Shown here: positions 24,663 through 32,084 of the stretch, piece by piece
How the letters are laid out: each line of letters begins with the position of its first letter
Position numbering within the stretch: position 1 is the stretch's first letter
From: Adhaeretor mobilis
GTDB lineage: Bacteria; Planctomycetota; Planctomycetia; Pirellulales; Lacipirellulaceae
Reading direction: 5' to 3'
DNA length: 64,000 nt
NCBI RefSeq assembly: GCF_007741515.1
Contig: NZ_CP036263.1
Span: 5,691,178 to 5,755,177, forward strand
The notes under the pieces: model-generated
Seen by the model: only the letters and a program-made list of their open reading frames with translations
Told to the model about the DNA's origin: nothing
Databases searched by the model: none
Made by a program: the position numbers and the translations under genes

Positions 24663-26906
24663 TCATTTAATGAACAGCATTTCCTGATAGGTCGGTAGCG
24701 GCCAAAGGTCGTCTGCCACCAAGCCTTCCAGCTTGTCAGCGGCATCACGAACCTTACTCATCGCGGGCAGCACGACATCGCAGCAATGGCGCGCTTCGGC
24801 ATGATAATCGTCCGAGGCCACTTCCGTGACGGCAGACTCTAGCTCGCCTACGCTATCTTGCAACGCCTTCACCAGGCCGGTGACCTTGTCGAGTGTCTCC
24901 GTGTCGAATTCATACCCCAGGGCTTGCAAGTTGGCGCAAGTCGCTGCCAACTCATTTTGATAGCGAACCGCCGCAGGGAAAATCAGCGTCCGCGCCATTT
25001 CGATGGTCAAGTTCGATTCGACGGCAATCGTCATGCAGTACTGCTCAAGATAGGTCTCTAGGCGGCTTTCCAGCTCGCGCTTGCTCAAGACTTCGTACTT
25101 CTCGAACAGCTCCCGCACTTCCTCAGCTTGCAGCGCGGGCAATGCGTCGGCTGTGGTCTTGAGATTCAGCAGACCACGTTGCTCTGCTTCACTGTGCCAC
25201 TGGTCGCTGTAACCATCACCGTTAAAGACGATCGAGCCATGCTCGTTCATGATGTTGGTGAGTAGTTTCTGCAGTTCACCGTGCAGTTTCTCGGGATCGC
25301 CGCCGGTCGCTTCTTCGAGGTGTGACGCACAGAAGTCTAGCGACTCCGCAATGATCGTGTTCATGGCGACCAAGGGGCCGGAGATCGACTGGCTGGAACC
25401 AACCGCCCGGAACTCAAATCGATTTCCCGTAAAGGCAAACGGGCTCGTGCGGTTGCGGTCGCCAGCATCCTTAGCCAACGCCGGCAGCACATCCGCCCCA
25501 ACCGTGAGCTGCCCCTTGGGGAGTGAGGATTTCGCTCCGCCAGACTTGATTTGCTCAAACACGTCGGTCAGTTGATCGCCCAAGAAAATCGAGATAATCG
25601 CCGGCGGGGCTTCGTTGGCTCCCAGCCGATGATCGTTGCTGGCTGAAGCTACCACCGAACGCAACAACCCTTGGTACTTGTGGACGGCACGGATCACGGC
25701 AGCGCAAATCAGCAAGAACTGAGCATTCGCGTGTGGCGTATCACCCGGGTCGAGCAAGTTCCCCTGCGAGGAGCTACCCATCGACCAGTTCACATGCTTG
25801 CCGGAACCGTTGACCCCAGCGAAGGGCTTCTCATGCATCAGACAGGCCATGCCGTATTTCTCGGCAACTTTCTTGAGCATGGTCATCGTCAGCTGCTGGT
25901 GATCAGCCGCCACGTTGGCACTCTCGTACATGGGGGCGATTTCATACTGTCCTGGGGCAACCTCGTTGTGGCGCGTTTTGACAGGAATACCGAGCTTAAA
26001 CAGTTCACGCTCCGCCTCAAGCATGAAGGCGAGCACACGATCAGGAATTGCGCCGAAGTAATGATCGTCGAACTCCTGACCCTTGGGGGGCTTGGCGCCG
26101 AACAGCGTGCGACCGGCTGTCAGCAAGTCGGGCCGAGAAAAGTAAAAGTGGCGGTCGATCAGGAAGTACTCCTGCTCAGGACCGGCCGTAGAAGAAACCA
26201 GCGCCCCGTCGTCGTGCCCGAACAGTTTCAAAATCCTCTGGGCCTGCTTATTAAGGGCTTGCATCGACCGCAGTACAGGCGTTTTCTTGTCGAGCGCTTC
26301 ACCCGACCAAGAGACAAACGCCGTGGGAATGCAGAGCGTGGAACCGTTAGCATTTTCTAGCAAGTATGCCGGGCTGGTGACGTCCCAGATCGTGTAGCCT
26401 CGGGCTTCGAACGTGACGCGAATGCCACCGCTAGGGAAGCTGGAACCGTCCGGCTCACCCTGGATCAACTGTGTGCCACTGAACTCCGCAATGGCGGCTC
26501 CCTCGCCATCGGGCGAGAGAAAGCTGTCATGCTTCTCGGCTGTGAGTCCCGTCAACGGGTAGAAGACGTGAGCATAGTGAGTGGCTCCGTTGTCGAGCGC
26601 CCAATCCTTCATGGCGGCAGCAACGACATCAGCGGTCGAGCAATCCAGCTTCTGCCCTGCTTCGATGGTCTTGGTAAGTGTCTTGAAGACATCCTTCGGG
26701 AGTCGTTTCTTCATCTCCGCTTTAGAAAAAACGCTGGAGTTGAACAGTTCCCCCGTATCCTCTTCCGCAAAGCCCTGAGCACTGCCCGCCTTGTAATTCA
26801 CCACTGAAGAAATGGCTGCCGCTCGCGCAGAGCCTGCTGAGGATGCGGGGGAACTACCGCCGCCGGAAGTGGATCTGTTGCTACCTTTAGTGAGAGTCGT
26901 GGACAC
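24663..26906 (-). CDS. glnN: glutamine synthetase type III
   Basis: 747 residues, the size of type III enzymes (GlnN; about 700-730), clearly longer than GlnA. It makes glutamine from glutamate, ammonia and ATP. An N-terminal low-complexity S/G stretch (1-30) precedes the GS-III-specific block (FNSSVFSKAEMKKRLPKDVF). Catalytic-core signatures include PTAFVSWSGEALDKKTPVLRS, AGPEQEYFLID, the ATP-site block KPFAGVNGSGKHVNWSMG and ASNDHRLGANEAPPAIISIF. The C-terminal region is helical. A sigma-54-type promoter match lies upstream, which fits nitrogen-regulated expression. No glnB or glnD is next to it. Confidence 0.96.
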   Translation of the reverse strand: MSTTLTKGSNRSTSGGGSSPASSAGSARAAAISSVVNYKAGSAQGFAEEDTGELFNSSVFSKAEMKKRLPKDVFKTLTKTIEAGQKLDCSTADVVAAAMKDWALDNGATHYAHVFYPLTGLTAEKHDSFLSPDGEGAAIAEFSGTQLIQGEPDGSSFPSGGIRVTFEARGYTIWDVTSPAYLLENANGSTLCIPTAFVSWSGEALDKKTPVLRSMQALNKQAQRILKLFGHDDGALVSSTAGPEQEYFLIDRHFYFSRPDLLTAGRTLFGAKPPKGQEFDDHYFGAIPDRVLAFMLEAERELFKLGIPVKTRHNEVAPGQYEIAPMYESANVAADHQQLTMTMLKKVAEKYGMACLMHEKPFAGVNGSGKHVNWSMGSSSQGNLLDPGDTPHANAQFLLICAAVIRAVHKYQGLLRSVVASASNDHRLGANEAPPAIISIFLGDQLTDVFEQIKSGGAKSSLPKGQLTVGADVLPALAKDAGDRNRTSPFAFTGNRFEFRAVGSSQSISGPLVAMNTIIAESLDFCASHLEEATGGDPEKLHGELQKLLTNIMNEHGSIVFNGDGYSDQWHSEAEQRGLLNLKTTADALPALQAEEVRELFEKYEVLSKRELESRLETYLEQYCMTIAVESNLTIEMARTLIFPAAVRYQNELAATCANLQALGYEFDTETLDKVTGLVKALQDSVGELESAVTEVASDDYHAEARHCCDVVLPAMSKVRDAADKLEGLVADDLWPLPTYQEMLFIK

Positions 26907-27026
26907 GGTGTTCGCCTAACCAAATAGAAGGAAGAAGGGGAGCTGAAGGACGTCAGGCAGTCACTTGCCTATTCCCTCAAAGTTTCAGCCCTAGGCAATC
27001 CATTGCGAGGCAATCCAGACTTTGTT

Positions 27027-27042
27027 CGCAAACCTTGTGCCA
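27027..27042 (-). promoter_or_regulatory. sigma-54 (-24/-12) promoter match before glnN
   Basis: On the minus strand the sequence reads TGGCACAAGGTTTGCG. The consensus is TGGCACG-N4-TTGCW: the -24 GG and -12 GC are exactly 10 bases apart, and only the G at position 7 and the last base differ. Transcription would start near 27015, leaving a leader of about 110 nt before the glnN start. Confidence 0.75.
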
Positions 27043-27099
27043 GTCGTGATAAGACCTAATTCTAGAGAGTTCTACGAAAAGCGGTCACAAGATCGCCCA

Positions 27100-27142
27100 A
27101 CCCATGAGCGATGCGTGCGTGGATTATGGGCACGCGATGGGT
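27100..27142. promoter_or_regulatory. nested palindrome upstream of the glnN promoter, possible enhancer site
   Basis: Outer words ACCCAT and ATGGGT (27100-27105, 27137-27142) enclose GCGTGC and GCACGC (27113-27118, 27130-27135). Its centre is about 105 bp upstream of the predicted sigma-54 transcription start, where NtrC-type activators bind. The sequence is not the enterobacterial NtrC consensus, so this is a guess from position and symmetry. Confidence 0.35.
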
Positions 27143-27190
27143 TAGCTTAGGCGGTTGGCTGTGCTATGCCCTGACGCAAATCACCTTCGT

Positions 27191-27293
27191 TAGCCGACGA
27201 GCATGCTCGCCGCGCATTCACCAGCTTCAATACCGTATCCATTTGACTGGTGCCCATTTGACTGTCGCGCGGCGACCAAGGTCGTCGGCTAAC
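27191..27293. repeat. TTAGCCGACGAGCATGCTCG inverted-repeat pair
   Basis: TTAGCCGACGAGCATGCTCGCCGCGC at the left faces GCGCGGCGACCAAGGTCGTCGGCTAA at the right (each longer than shown here by a few bases only), across about 50 bp. The word family (GTTAGC-GCCGAG-CTTGCTCG) recurs at about 35758-35820. It fills the gap before the gene at 27320. Confidence 0.6.
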
Positions 27294-27319
27294 CAAAGCT
27301 CTTAGAGATTTCAACGATC

Positions 27320-27889
27320 ATGCACAAATTCAATCCCGCCGATTACGGCCCTGTCCTCGCTGAGCTAATCGACATCGATCGCCGCCGGCCGCTCGATGCC
27401 ACTTGTGGCTTAGCAGCGCCGGGGCAATCGTTACAAGAGAATGCTGCTAACACGCAAGCGGCATTTGCGCATACGAAAATCACCGACGATTCCCTAGCCC
27501 ACTGCGTACTCGCTGGCGTGTGGCTACTGCACGACTTTCTTGACGAGTCGCACAACTTCTCCCAAACGATCAAGACCCCGGAAGGCAGCTTCTGGCACGG
27601 CATCATGCACCGCCGCGAAGGGGATTTCTCCAACGCGAAGTATTGGTTCCGCAACGTGGGCGATCACGAAGTTTTCGCAGATATCGCCGCCCGCGTTGCT
27701 GAAGAAGTGGCAGGAGCTGAGGCAATTCTTGCCGGCGGCGATTGGGACCCATTCAGCTTTGTCGATGCCTGTCAAACCGCACTCCGTAACGGCGACCACG
27801 ACGATCAAGCAGTTCACGAAGCTTGCCTACATGCTCAACAAATCGAATGGGAAGTGCTGTTCGACTATTGCTACCAGAACGCAACGTAA
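27320..27889 (+). CDS. conserved hypothetical protein, helical
   Basis: 189 residues with no signal peptide or membrane helix. Predicted mostly alpha-helical. Notable stretches are CVLAGVWLLHDFLDESH, EGSFWHGIMHRREGDFSNAKY and WFRNVGDHEVF, with several His, Trp and Asp residues spaced as in a binding pocket. I recall similar unnamed proteins in planctomycetes and relatives ('W-H-mHRRE-DF-NAKYW-R'), but no activity is known to me. It stands alone between repeat-rich gaps. Confidence 0.75.
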   Translation: MHKFNPADYGPVLAELIDIDRRRPLDATCGLAAPGQSLQENAANTQAAFAHTKITDDSLAHCVLAGVWLLHDFLDESHNFSQTIKTPEGSFWHGIMHRREGDFSNAKYWFRNVGDHEVFADIAARVAEEVAGAEAILAGGDWDPFSFVDACQTALRNGDHDDQAVHEACLHAQQIEWEVLFDYCYQNAT

Positions 27890-27970
27890 CCCTCATCTGT
27901 AGCTCGTGCCTCATGTAGGCTCTGTCGAGTGCAGCCTCGGAGCCTGCGGCAAGAGCCTGGGCGATCTCTC

Positions 27971-28099
27971 TCAGGCCATGTGAGGGTCCGGTAAGGGGGC
28001 TGACTTCTTGGAATCGACATCGTAGGCGACGAAAAGAGTCGCCAATACCGCACAGCACACAATCACACGAGACAGGAATAAACGAGAGGAGATTAGCAT
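27971..28099 (-). CDS. possible 42-residue membrane-anchored peptide
   Basis: A short frame beginning MLISSRLFLSRVIVCCAVLA and continuing TLFVAYDVDSKKSAPLPD has an N-terminal positive residue, one hydrophobic segment and a soluble tail. No purine-rich ribosome site precedes the ATG, so the call rests on the signal-like shape only. The remaining 27890-28318 gap shows no other coding signal. Confidence 0.25.
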   Translation of the reverse strand: MLISSRLFLSRVIVCCAVLATLFVAYDVDSKKSAPLPDPHMA

Positions 28100-28318
28100 G
28101 GCGCGTCTCGTTGAAGGGAGGAGGACAATCAGCTGAGCTGGGCTGTCGCTTCCGGTTCGCGGGGACTCATCCTAATTGGTGAGCTGCTGCGTGGCAAATA
28201 TCGTGATCTGGTGGGGTGGCCCGGGTTGCTTAAGCACCCCGGCCTGAGAAATGGTTTCGCACCAGTGCGACCAGCGCCAGGACTAGAAGTAGCGAGGAAG
28301 AGGGCTAGCTCTAGTGAG

Positions 28319-29719
28319 CTACCTATTGTGAGGCACTAATCGTCTCGTTCTCTTGGGAGCGAGGAGGGCCAAACTGAGTACCAGTAGAAACGCGGAGGCG
28401 GGCTCCGGCACGTTAACGAAGAGGAACGCGGCACCGGGGACCTCGCTAGTCCCCAAATAGGGCCCCGCGCCTACGAGTAGTCGGCCATTATCCAAGGAAA
28501 CGCTCGTTCCAAAAAATGGGTCGTAATCGGAATCGGGTGAGGTGATCGTATCGAAAATATTCCAACTGTTCTGGGTATCGCGACGATACAGTTCAACGCG
28601 ATTGGGTTCGCCAGTTTCCCCAGCCATACCGATGGCTAGGATGTTTCCTTCAATGTCGACCGTCCTCCCACTCGAACTGTTAGCCCCCTGCAGTCTGGTG
28701 GATTCTTCCCACTTGGCAGGAGTACCTCCTGCTTGCTGCAGAGTTCTTGTCATGATTAATGACTCATCGACGCCCCTGAGAACGGCGACGTCACCTTCGA
28801 GGCGGATTGAACCTGACCTGAAGCTGTCCAGTAGGGTGAATTCCTCGGGAGGCGGGAGTCGATTCTCGGCTTCGAAAGCGAATTGGTCTGTTTGAGTCCA
28901 TTGGCCACTACTGTCTCGATCAAAGAAATACAGCCCTACCGATCTTGTCCCTGCACCAATTCTGCTGCCGGGGTGAGTAATGGAGATCGCGGTGTCACCG
29001 CTTAGATCAACTGAATACCCGATTTGCGACATACTGAACGAGCCAAAATTATTGGGAGAGATCAGCTGCTCAGCTCTCCACTGCCCGCTATTATCCTTTT
29101 CGTAGACAAGAATAACGCCTTCATTGTCGCTCGAGCGACCATCGCGACTGCCATGAGTGTCACCAGCGATTGCAGTCTCTCCCGAAATGGCAACAGACCT
29201 ACCCGGTGCCGTATAACCGGGAGAGTATTCAAGCATCGCAGGAGTTTTCAAGCCTGGCTTGCTAGCCTGCCACCCATGCTCCCCCAATTCAGCAAAGGTG
29301 ACAGCATCAAGGTGAGACCCGAGATCCCCAAAAGTCTGTCCAATAATTATCGTGCCATTGCTCAGGGCCGTTTCCTGGCCGATATAGAGGCCTCTGGTGA
29401 ATCGATCAGCGAAGCTATCGCCAGGAGGAAGTAGGTCGTCATAACCGATCAAGTGAGTTTCTTCCCAGATGCCCTCCGTGCTAGGCTGAAAAATGTGGGT
29501 GCGAGGTACGTCTGAAGTAGCATACCTAGTCCCACTTCGTACTATCACCAAATCACCTTCAATTTCCACGTGGGTGCCGAACACGTTTCCGTCATAGTGA
29601 ACGCTGGCCATCAGGGTTTGGGCATGCTGATAGTGCTGAGCAGCTGTCTCCAGTGCCGATGAAGCTCCGGCCAGTATTCCCAGAGTCAGTGAGAGAAGCA
29701 AATTTCGAGTGCGAATCAT
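28319..29719 (-). CDS. PEP-CTERM protein with FG-GAP-like repeats
   Basis: 466 residues from ATG 29719 (an ATG five codons earlier is possible). A signal peptide (LLLSLTLGILAGASSA) starts it, and the C-terminus is a PEP-CTERM sorting signal: VPEPASAFLLVLSLALL followed by a basic KRTRR. The middle has repeats of about 60 residues of the form 'VEIEGDLVIVRSG', 'VAISGETAIAGD', 'VDLSGDTAISI' and 'VSLDNGRLLVGAG', the blade pattern of FG-GAP/beta-propeller proteins. Exosortase should cut at the PEP motif and attach the protein to the surface; an exosortase gene lies at 45822. The ligand is unknown. Confidence 0.88.
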   Translation of the reverse strand: MIRTRNLLLSLTLGILAGASSALETAAQHYQHAQTLMASVHYDGNVFGTHVEIEGDLVIVRSGTRYATSDVPRTHIFQPSTEGIWEETHLIGYDDLLPPGDSFADRFTRGLYIGQETALSNGTIIIGQTFGDLGSHLDAVTFAELGEHGWQASKPGLKTPAMLEYSPGYTAPGRSVAISGETAIAGDTHGSRDGRSSDNEGVILVYEKDNSGQWRAEQLISPNNFGSFSMSQIGYSVDLSGDTAISITHPGSRIGAGTRSVGLYFFDRDSSGQWTQTDQFAFEAENRLPPPEEFTLLDSFRSGSIRLEGDVAVLRGVDESLIMTRTLQQAGGTPAKWEESTRLQGANSSSGRTVDIEGNILAIGMAGETGEPNRVELYRRDTQNSWNIFDTITSPDSDYDPFFGTSVSLDNGRLLVGAGPYLGTSEVPGAAFLFVNVPEPASAFLLVLSLALLAPKRTRRLVPHNR

Positions 29720-29830
29720 TAGGTCTGCCGGCAAGCGGGGTTAAATTTCGTCGTAGAAAGACCATTCTAGCAGGCACACCGAATGCTTCAAATCTTATGG
29801 TTGCCTTCTCCAGGGGGATCGCATAGTCGA

Positions 29831-29881
29831 GATTCGCTCCGCGAATCTTGTTCACCGTCAGCAAGATTCGTGGAGCGAATC
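29831..29881. repeat. GATTCGCTCCGCGAATCTTG inverted repeat
   Basis: GATTCGCTCCGCGAATCTTG (29831-29850) and CAAGATTCGTGGAGCGAATC (29862-29881) pair over 20 bp with one mismatch and an 11-nt loop. Each arm is itself partly palindromic. It sits between the divergent PEP-CTERM and hpf genes and may shield one from readthrough of the other. Confidence 0.6.
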
Positions 29882-30003
29882 CCCACAATCAGCGACTTTG
29901 CAGTTCTCCCCCAAGCCTCCCAAGCGCGGCTTTCCGGGCGAGATCTCCCCCGCCTCAGAGCCTGCGGCTCAGAAATACTACGATTTGGGCCCTTTTAGCC
30001 CGT

Positions 30004-30032
30004 TTGTCGCTTTGCCCTCGACCCGCTAAAAT
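30004..30032 (+). promoter_or_regulatory. sigma-70-type promoter candidate for hpf-pts
   Basis: TTGTCG, 17 bp, TAAAAT: four of six -35 bases and five of six -10 bases match the housekeeping consensus at ideal spacing. The predicted start near 30039 gives a leader of about 97 nt before the hpf GTG. Confidence 0.5.
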
Positions 30033-30135
30033 GCAGTTCTACCCAGAACGATTAACGGCTGGTCTGATCGCCAAGGTGGTTTAATTCCACATGGCGAGCA
30101 GCCTGGAGTTACCTGCAGCACCGAAGGAGCAATAC

Positions 30136-30495
30136 GTGCAAATCAGCGTTTCCACCCGACACGGTCACCTGAGTGAAGCCTCGCAGGAGAAGCTGAAGGC
30201 GAAAGCCGACAAGTTGACCCGCATTTTCGATCGGATTACTTCGATCGAGATCGTCATCGATTTGAAAAACGAGCAACACCCAGAGGTGACTCTGGAAGTT
30301 TCGGCCGAGCACAAGCACGACTTTGTGGCTCACGAAACGGCAGAGCGAGCAGACAGCTTGCTGGGGGCGGTGGAATCGGCAATTGCCAAGCTCGAACAGC
30401 AGCTCCGCAAGTACAAGACCAAAGTGCAGGAACGACATCGCAACCCAGACGCTCGCCGCCAAGAAATAACTGTCGGTGATGATGAAGAAGAATGA
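30136..30495 (+). CDS. hpf: ribosome hibernation promoting factor, short type
   Basis: 119 residues from GTG 30136. This start is chosen because AAGGAG lies 6 nt upstream and the family begins M-Q-I-S right there; an upstream ATG at 30091 would add 15 unrelated residues. The beta-alpha-beta-beta-beta-alpha fold is visible: VQISVSTRHGHLSEASQEKL, SIEIVIDLKNEQHPEVTLEV and LLGAVESAIAKLEQQLRKYK, with a basic and then acidic tail. HPF binds the 30S subunit in resting cells. It heads hpf-ptsN-ptsH-ptsI; in many bacteria hpf and ptsN lie beside rpoN (sigma-54), which is not seen here. Confidence 0.92.
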   Translation: MQISVSTRHGHLSEASQEKLKAKADKLTRIFDRITSIEIVIDLKNEQHPEVTLEVSAEHKHDFVAHETAERADSLLGAVESAIAKLEQQLRKYKTKVQERHRNPDARRQEITVGDDEEE

Positions 30496-30591
30496 GCCAA
30501 GCCTAATCGCCCCTCTTTAGCCGCGGAGATAGCTCCGCAAACTAGGGGTTCAAAACAACTCAACGAGCAATTGATTAAAGGTCAGATACGT

Positions 30592-31077
30592 ATGAATTTT
30601 GTAGATTTCATTTGTCGCGATGCCATTCGCACGAATATTGAAGCGACCGCCAAGGAAGAAGTGATTCGCGCGATGGCCACTTCGCTAAAAGAAGCGGGCA
30701 AGATTGGCGAGGACCAGTTTGACGGTATTGTAGAAGCGATTCTCAAGCGAGAAGAGCTAGGCAGCACCGGCATTGGCCGAGGTGTGGCGGTTCCGCATAC
30801 AAAACACCCGAGTGTCACCGAACTTGTTGGCACCGTGGCCGTAAGTGAAGAGGGCGTGGAGTTCGACAGCCTTGATGGGGAAAAGGTGCATCTGCTGTTT
30901 TTGCTGATCTCCCCCCCCGACCGGCCAGGCGACCACCTGCGAGCTTTAGAGAACATATCACGGCAGCTGCGTGACGACACTTTTTGCAGCTTCCTGAAAC
31001 AAACCAAAGAAGCCGACGACGTGTGGCAACTGCTTGAGGAAGCGGACGCGAACAAGTTCGGCGCTAAAGCTAAGTAG
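30592..31077 (+). CDS. ptsN: PTS EIIA domain protein (EIIA-Ntr/fructose type)
   Basis: 161 residues from ATG 30592. The phosphorylated His is about residue 69 in GSTGIGRGVAVPHTKHP, the signature of the EIIA-fructose/Ntr family, and the second block is LLFLLISPPDRPGDHLRALE. No EIIB or EIIC domain is fused or nearby, so this is a regulatory rather than sugar-transport EIIA. Position after hpf supports the ptsN name. Phosphoryl transfer should come from PtsI and HPr encoded just downstream. In other bacteria EIIA-Ntr tunes K+ uptake and nitrogen or stress responses; the K+ channel at 23458 is in the window, but no link is shown. Confidence 0.92.
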   Translation: MNFVDFICRDAIRTNIEATAKEEVIRAMATSLKEAGKIGEDQFDGIVEAILKREELGSTGIGRGVAVPHTKHPSVTELVGTVAVSEEGVEFDSLDGEKVHLLFLLISPPDRPGDHLRALENISRQLRDDTFCSFLKQTKEADDVWQLLEEADANKFGAKAK

Positions 31078-31215
31078 GACTAGTTAGCTATTGGTTATTC
31101 GCTTTCCCGCGAGAGCCAACGGCCTAAAGCCTCAAATGAGAGACAGACACTAAGAAGCTGGGGCGTGACTGACACGGCAACCCTATTTGCCGGCTCCACA
31201 AACCTGCGAGAAATA

Positions 31216-31518
31216 ATGAACGAGCCCGTCCAACGAACCGTGGTGGTGACCAATCCGCAGGGGATTCACCTCCGTCCTGCTGAACAAATTGCACGATTGG
31301 CTGAGCAGTTTGAATCAGAGATCACGATATCTCACGAGACCTTCAGTGTAGATGCCAAAAGCATCATACACGTGATGACACTAGCCGCACGCGAGGGGGT
31401 TAAGCTTACGCTCAGCGCCCGAGGCCCGGACGCCCAGGAGGCGGTCGATGCCCTGGTGCAGTTAGTAGAGAGTGATTTTGTCGACGACAAATCGAAGACT
31501 GAGTCAATGAAACAATGA
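31216..31518 (+). CDS. ptsH: HPr-family phosphocarrier protein
   Basis: 100 residues from ATG 31216; the upstream GTG at 31165 would add 17 residues unlike the family. The active-site His is about residue 18 in PQGIHLRPAEQIARLA. The regulatory-serine region is DAKSIIHVMTLAAREGVKL with Ser 49, so an HPr-kinase-type site is retained. HPr passes phosphate from PtsI to EIIA. The last ~12 residues (SKTESMKQ) are polar extra tail. It lies 138 bp after ptsN. Confidence 0.92.
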   Translation: MNEPVQRTVVVTNPQGIHLRPAEQIARLAEQFESEITISHETFSVDAKSIIHVMTLAAREGVKLTLSARGPDAQEAVDALVQLVESDFVDDKSKTESMKQ

Positions 31519-32084
31519 GTCAAATGAAACAATGAGTAGCAAGAACGCTAGATAGATCGGAGCGAGCCGGACAGCCGCCCTATAATACCACTGCTAAATG
31601 GTATACCGCTGTCACGCTTTCGCCCCCCGAGACAGATCGCGAACCTCTTGTCGCTCAAACCGTCGTGCGTCATACCGCTTGTTGCGAAGACCATGGCAAG
31701 AGAAACCAAATGCCGCTTGTGGCCCAGCTGCAATCAAGCTGAGTCGCAAGCAAATCGCACGCAAACTGCGAGCGAACCGAGACCTCCTTCGACTCTCTTT
31801 TGGAGCGACCATCAACGTAAACATGCCGCTTGCCGCCGCTACTGGAAACGCGTTTCTTACGAACGCGCTTCGGCAAAACCACCAAAGTGCATGACGTGAA
31901 TTGTTGAACTACGAGAGATTGATTAAGGGGAACCTTGGATCGCTGCGTGACTTCGTTTGCGAACGAGTTTGCGGATAGGCCCCCGTTGGGGCTGCTAGGC
32001 CGTAAGTGGCGATCGTGTTTGGGATTCTTGCTGGTGCTCGCGCTCGTGTACTGACGCCCCAACCTATTTTAATTTGGGGGCGTA
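31519..32084. other. 566-bp gap between ptsH and ptsI without a sure gene
   Basis: Several overlapping open frames on both strands are arginine- or serine-rich and look like by-products of composition. The best small candidate is 31935-32054 on the + strand: a TTG start after AAGGGGA, 39 residues ending LGFLLVLALVY, a possible single-pass membrane peptide. On the minus strand a frame from 32062 to 31670 is open but matches nothing I know. The gap is much longer than usual in a pts operon, so a structured RNA or a decayed gene is possible. Confidence 0.3.

Noticed and set aside
31598..31899. Arg-rich frames between ptsH and ptsI
   Set aside because: Overlapping in several frames, without ribosome sites or known motifs; codon pattern unlike neighbours.
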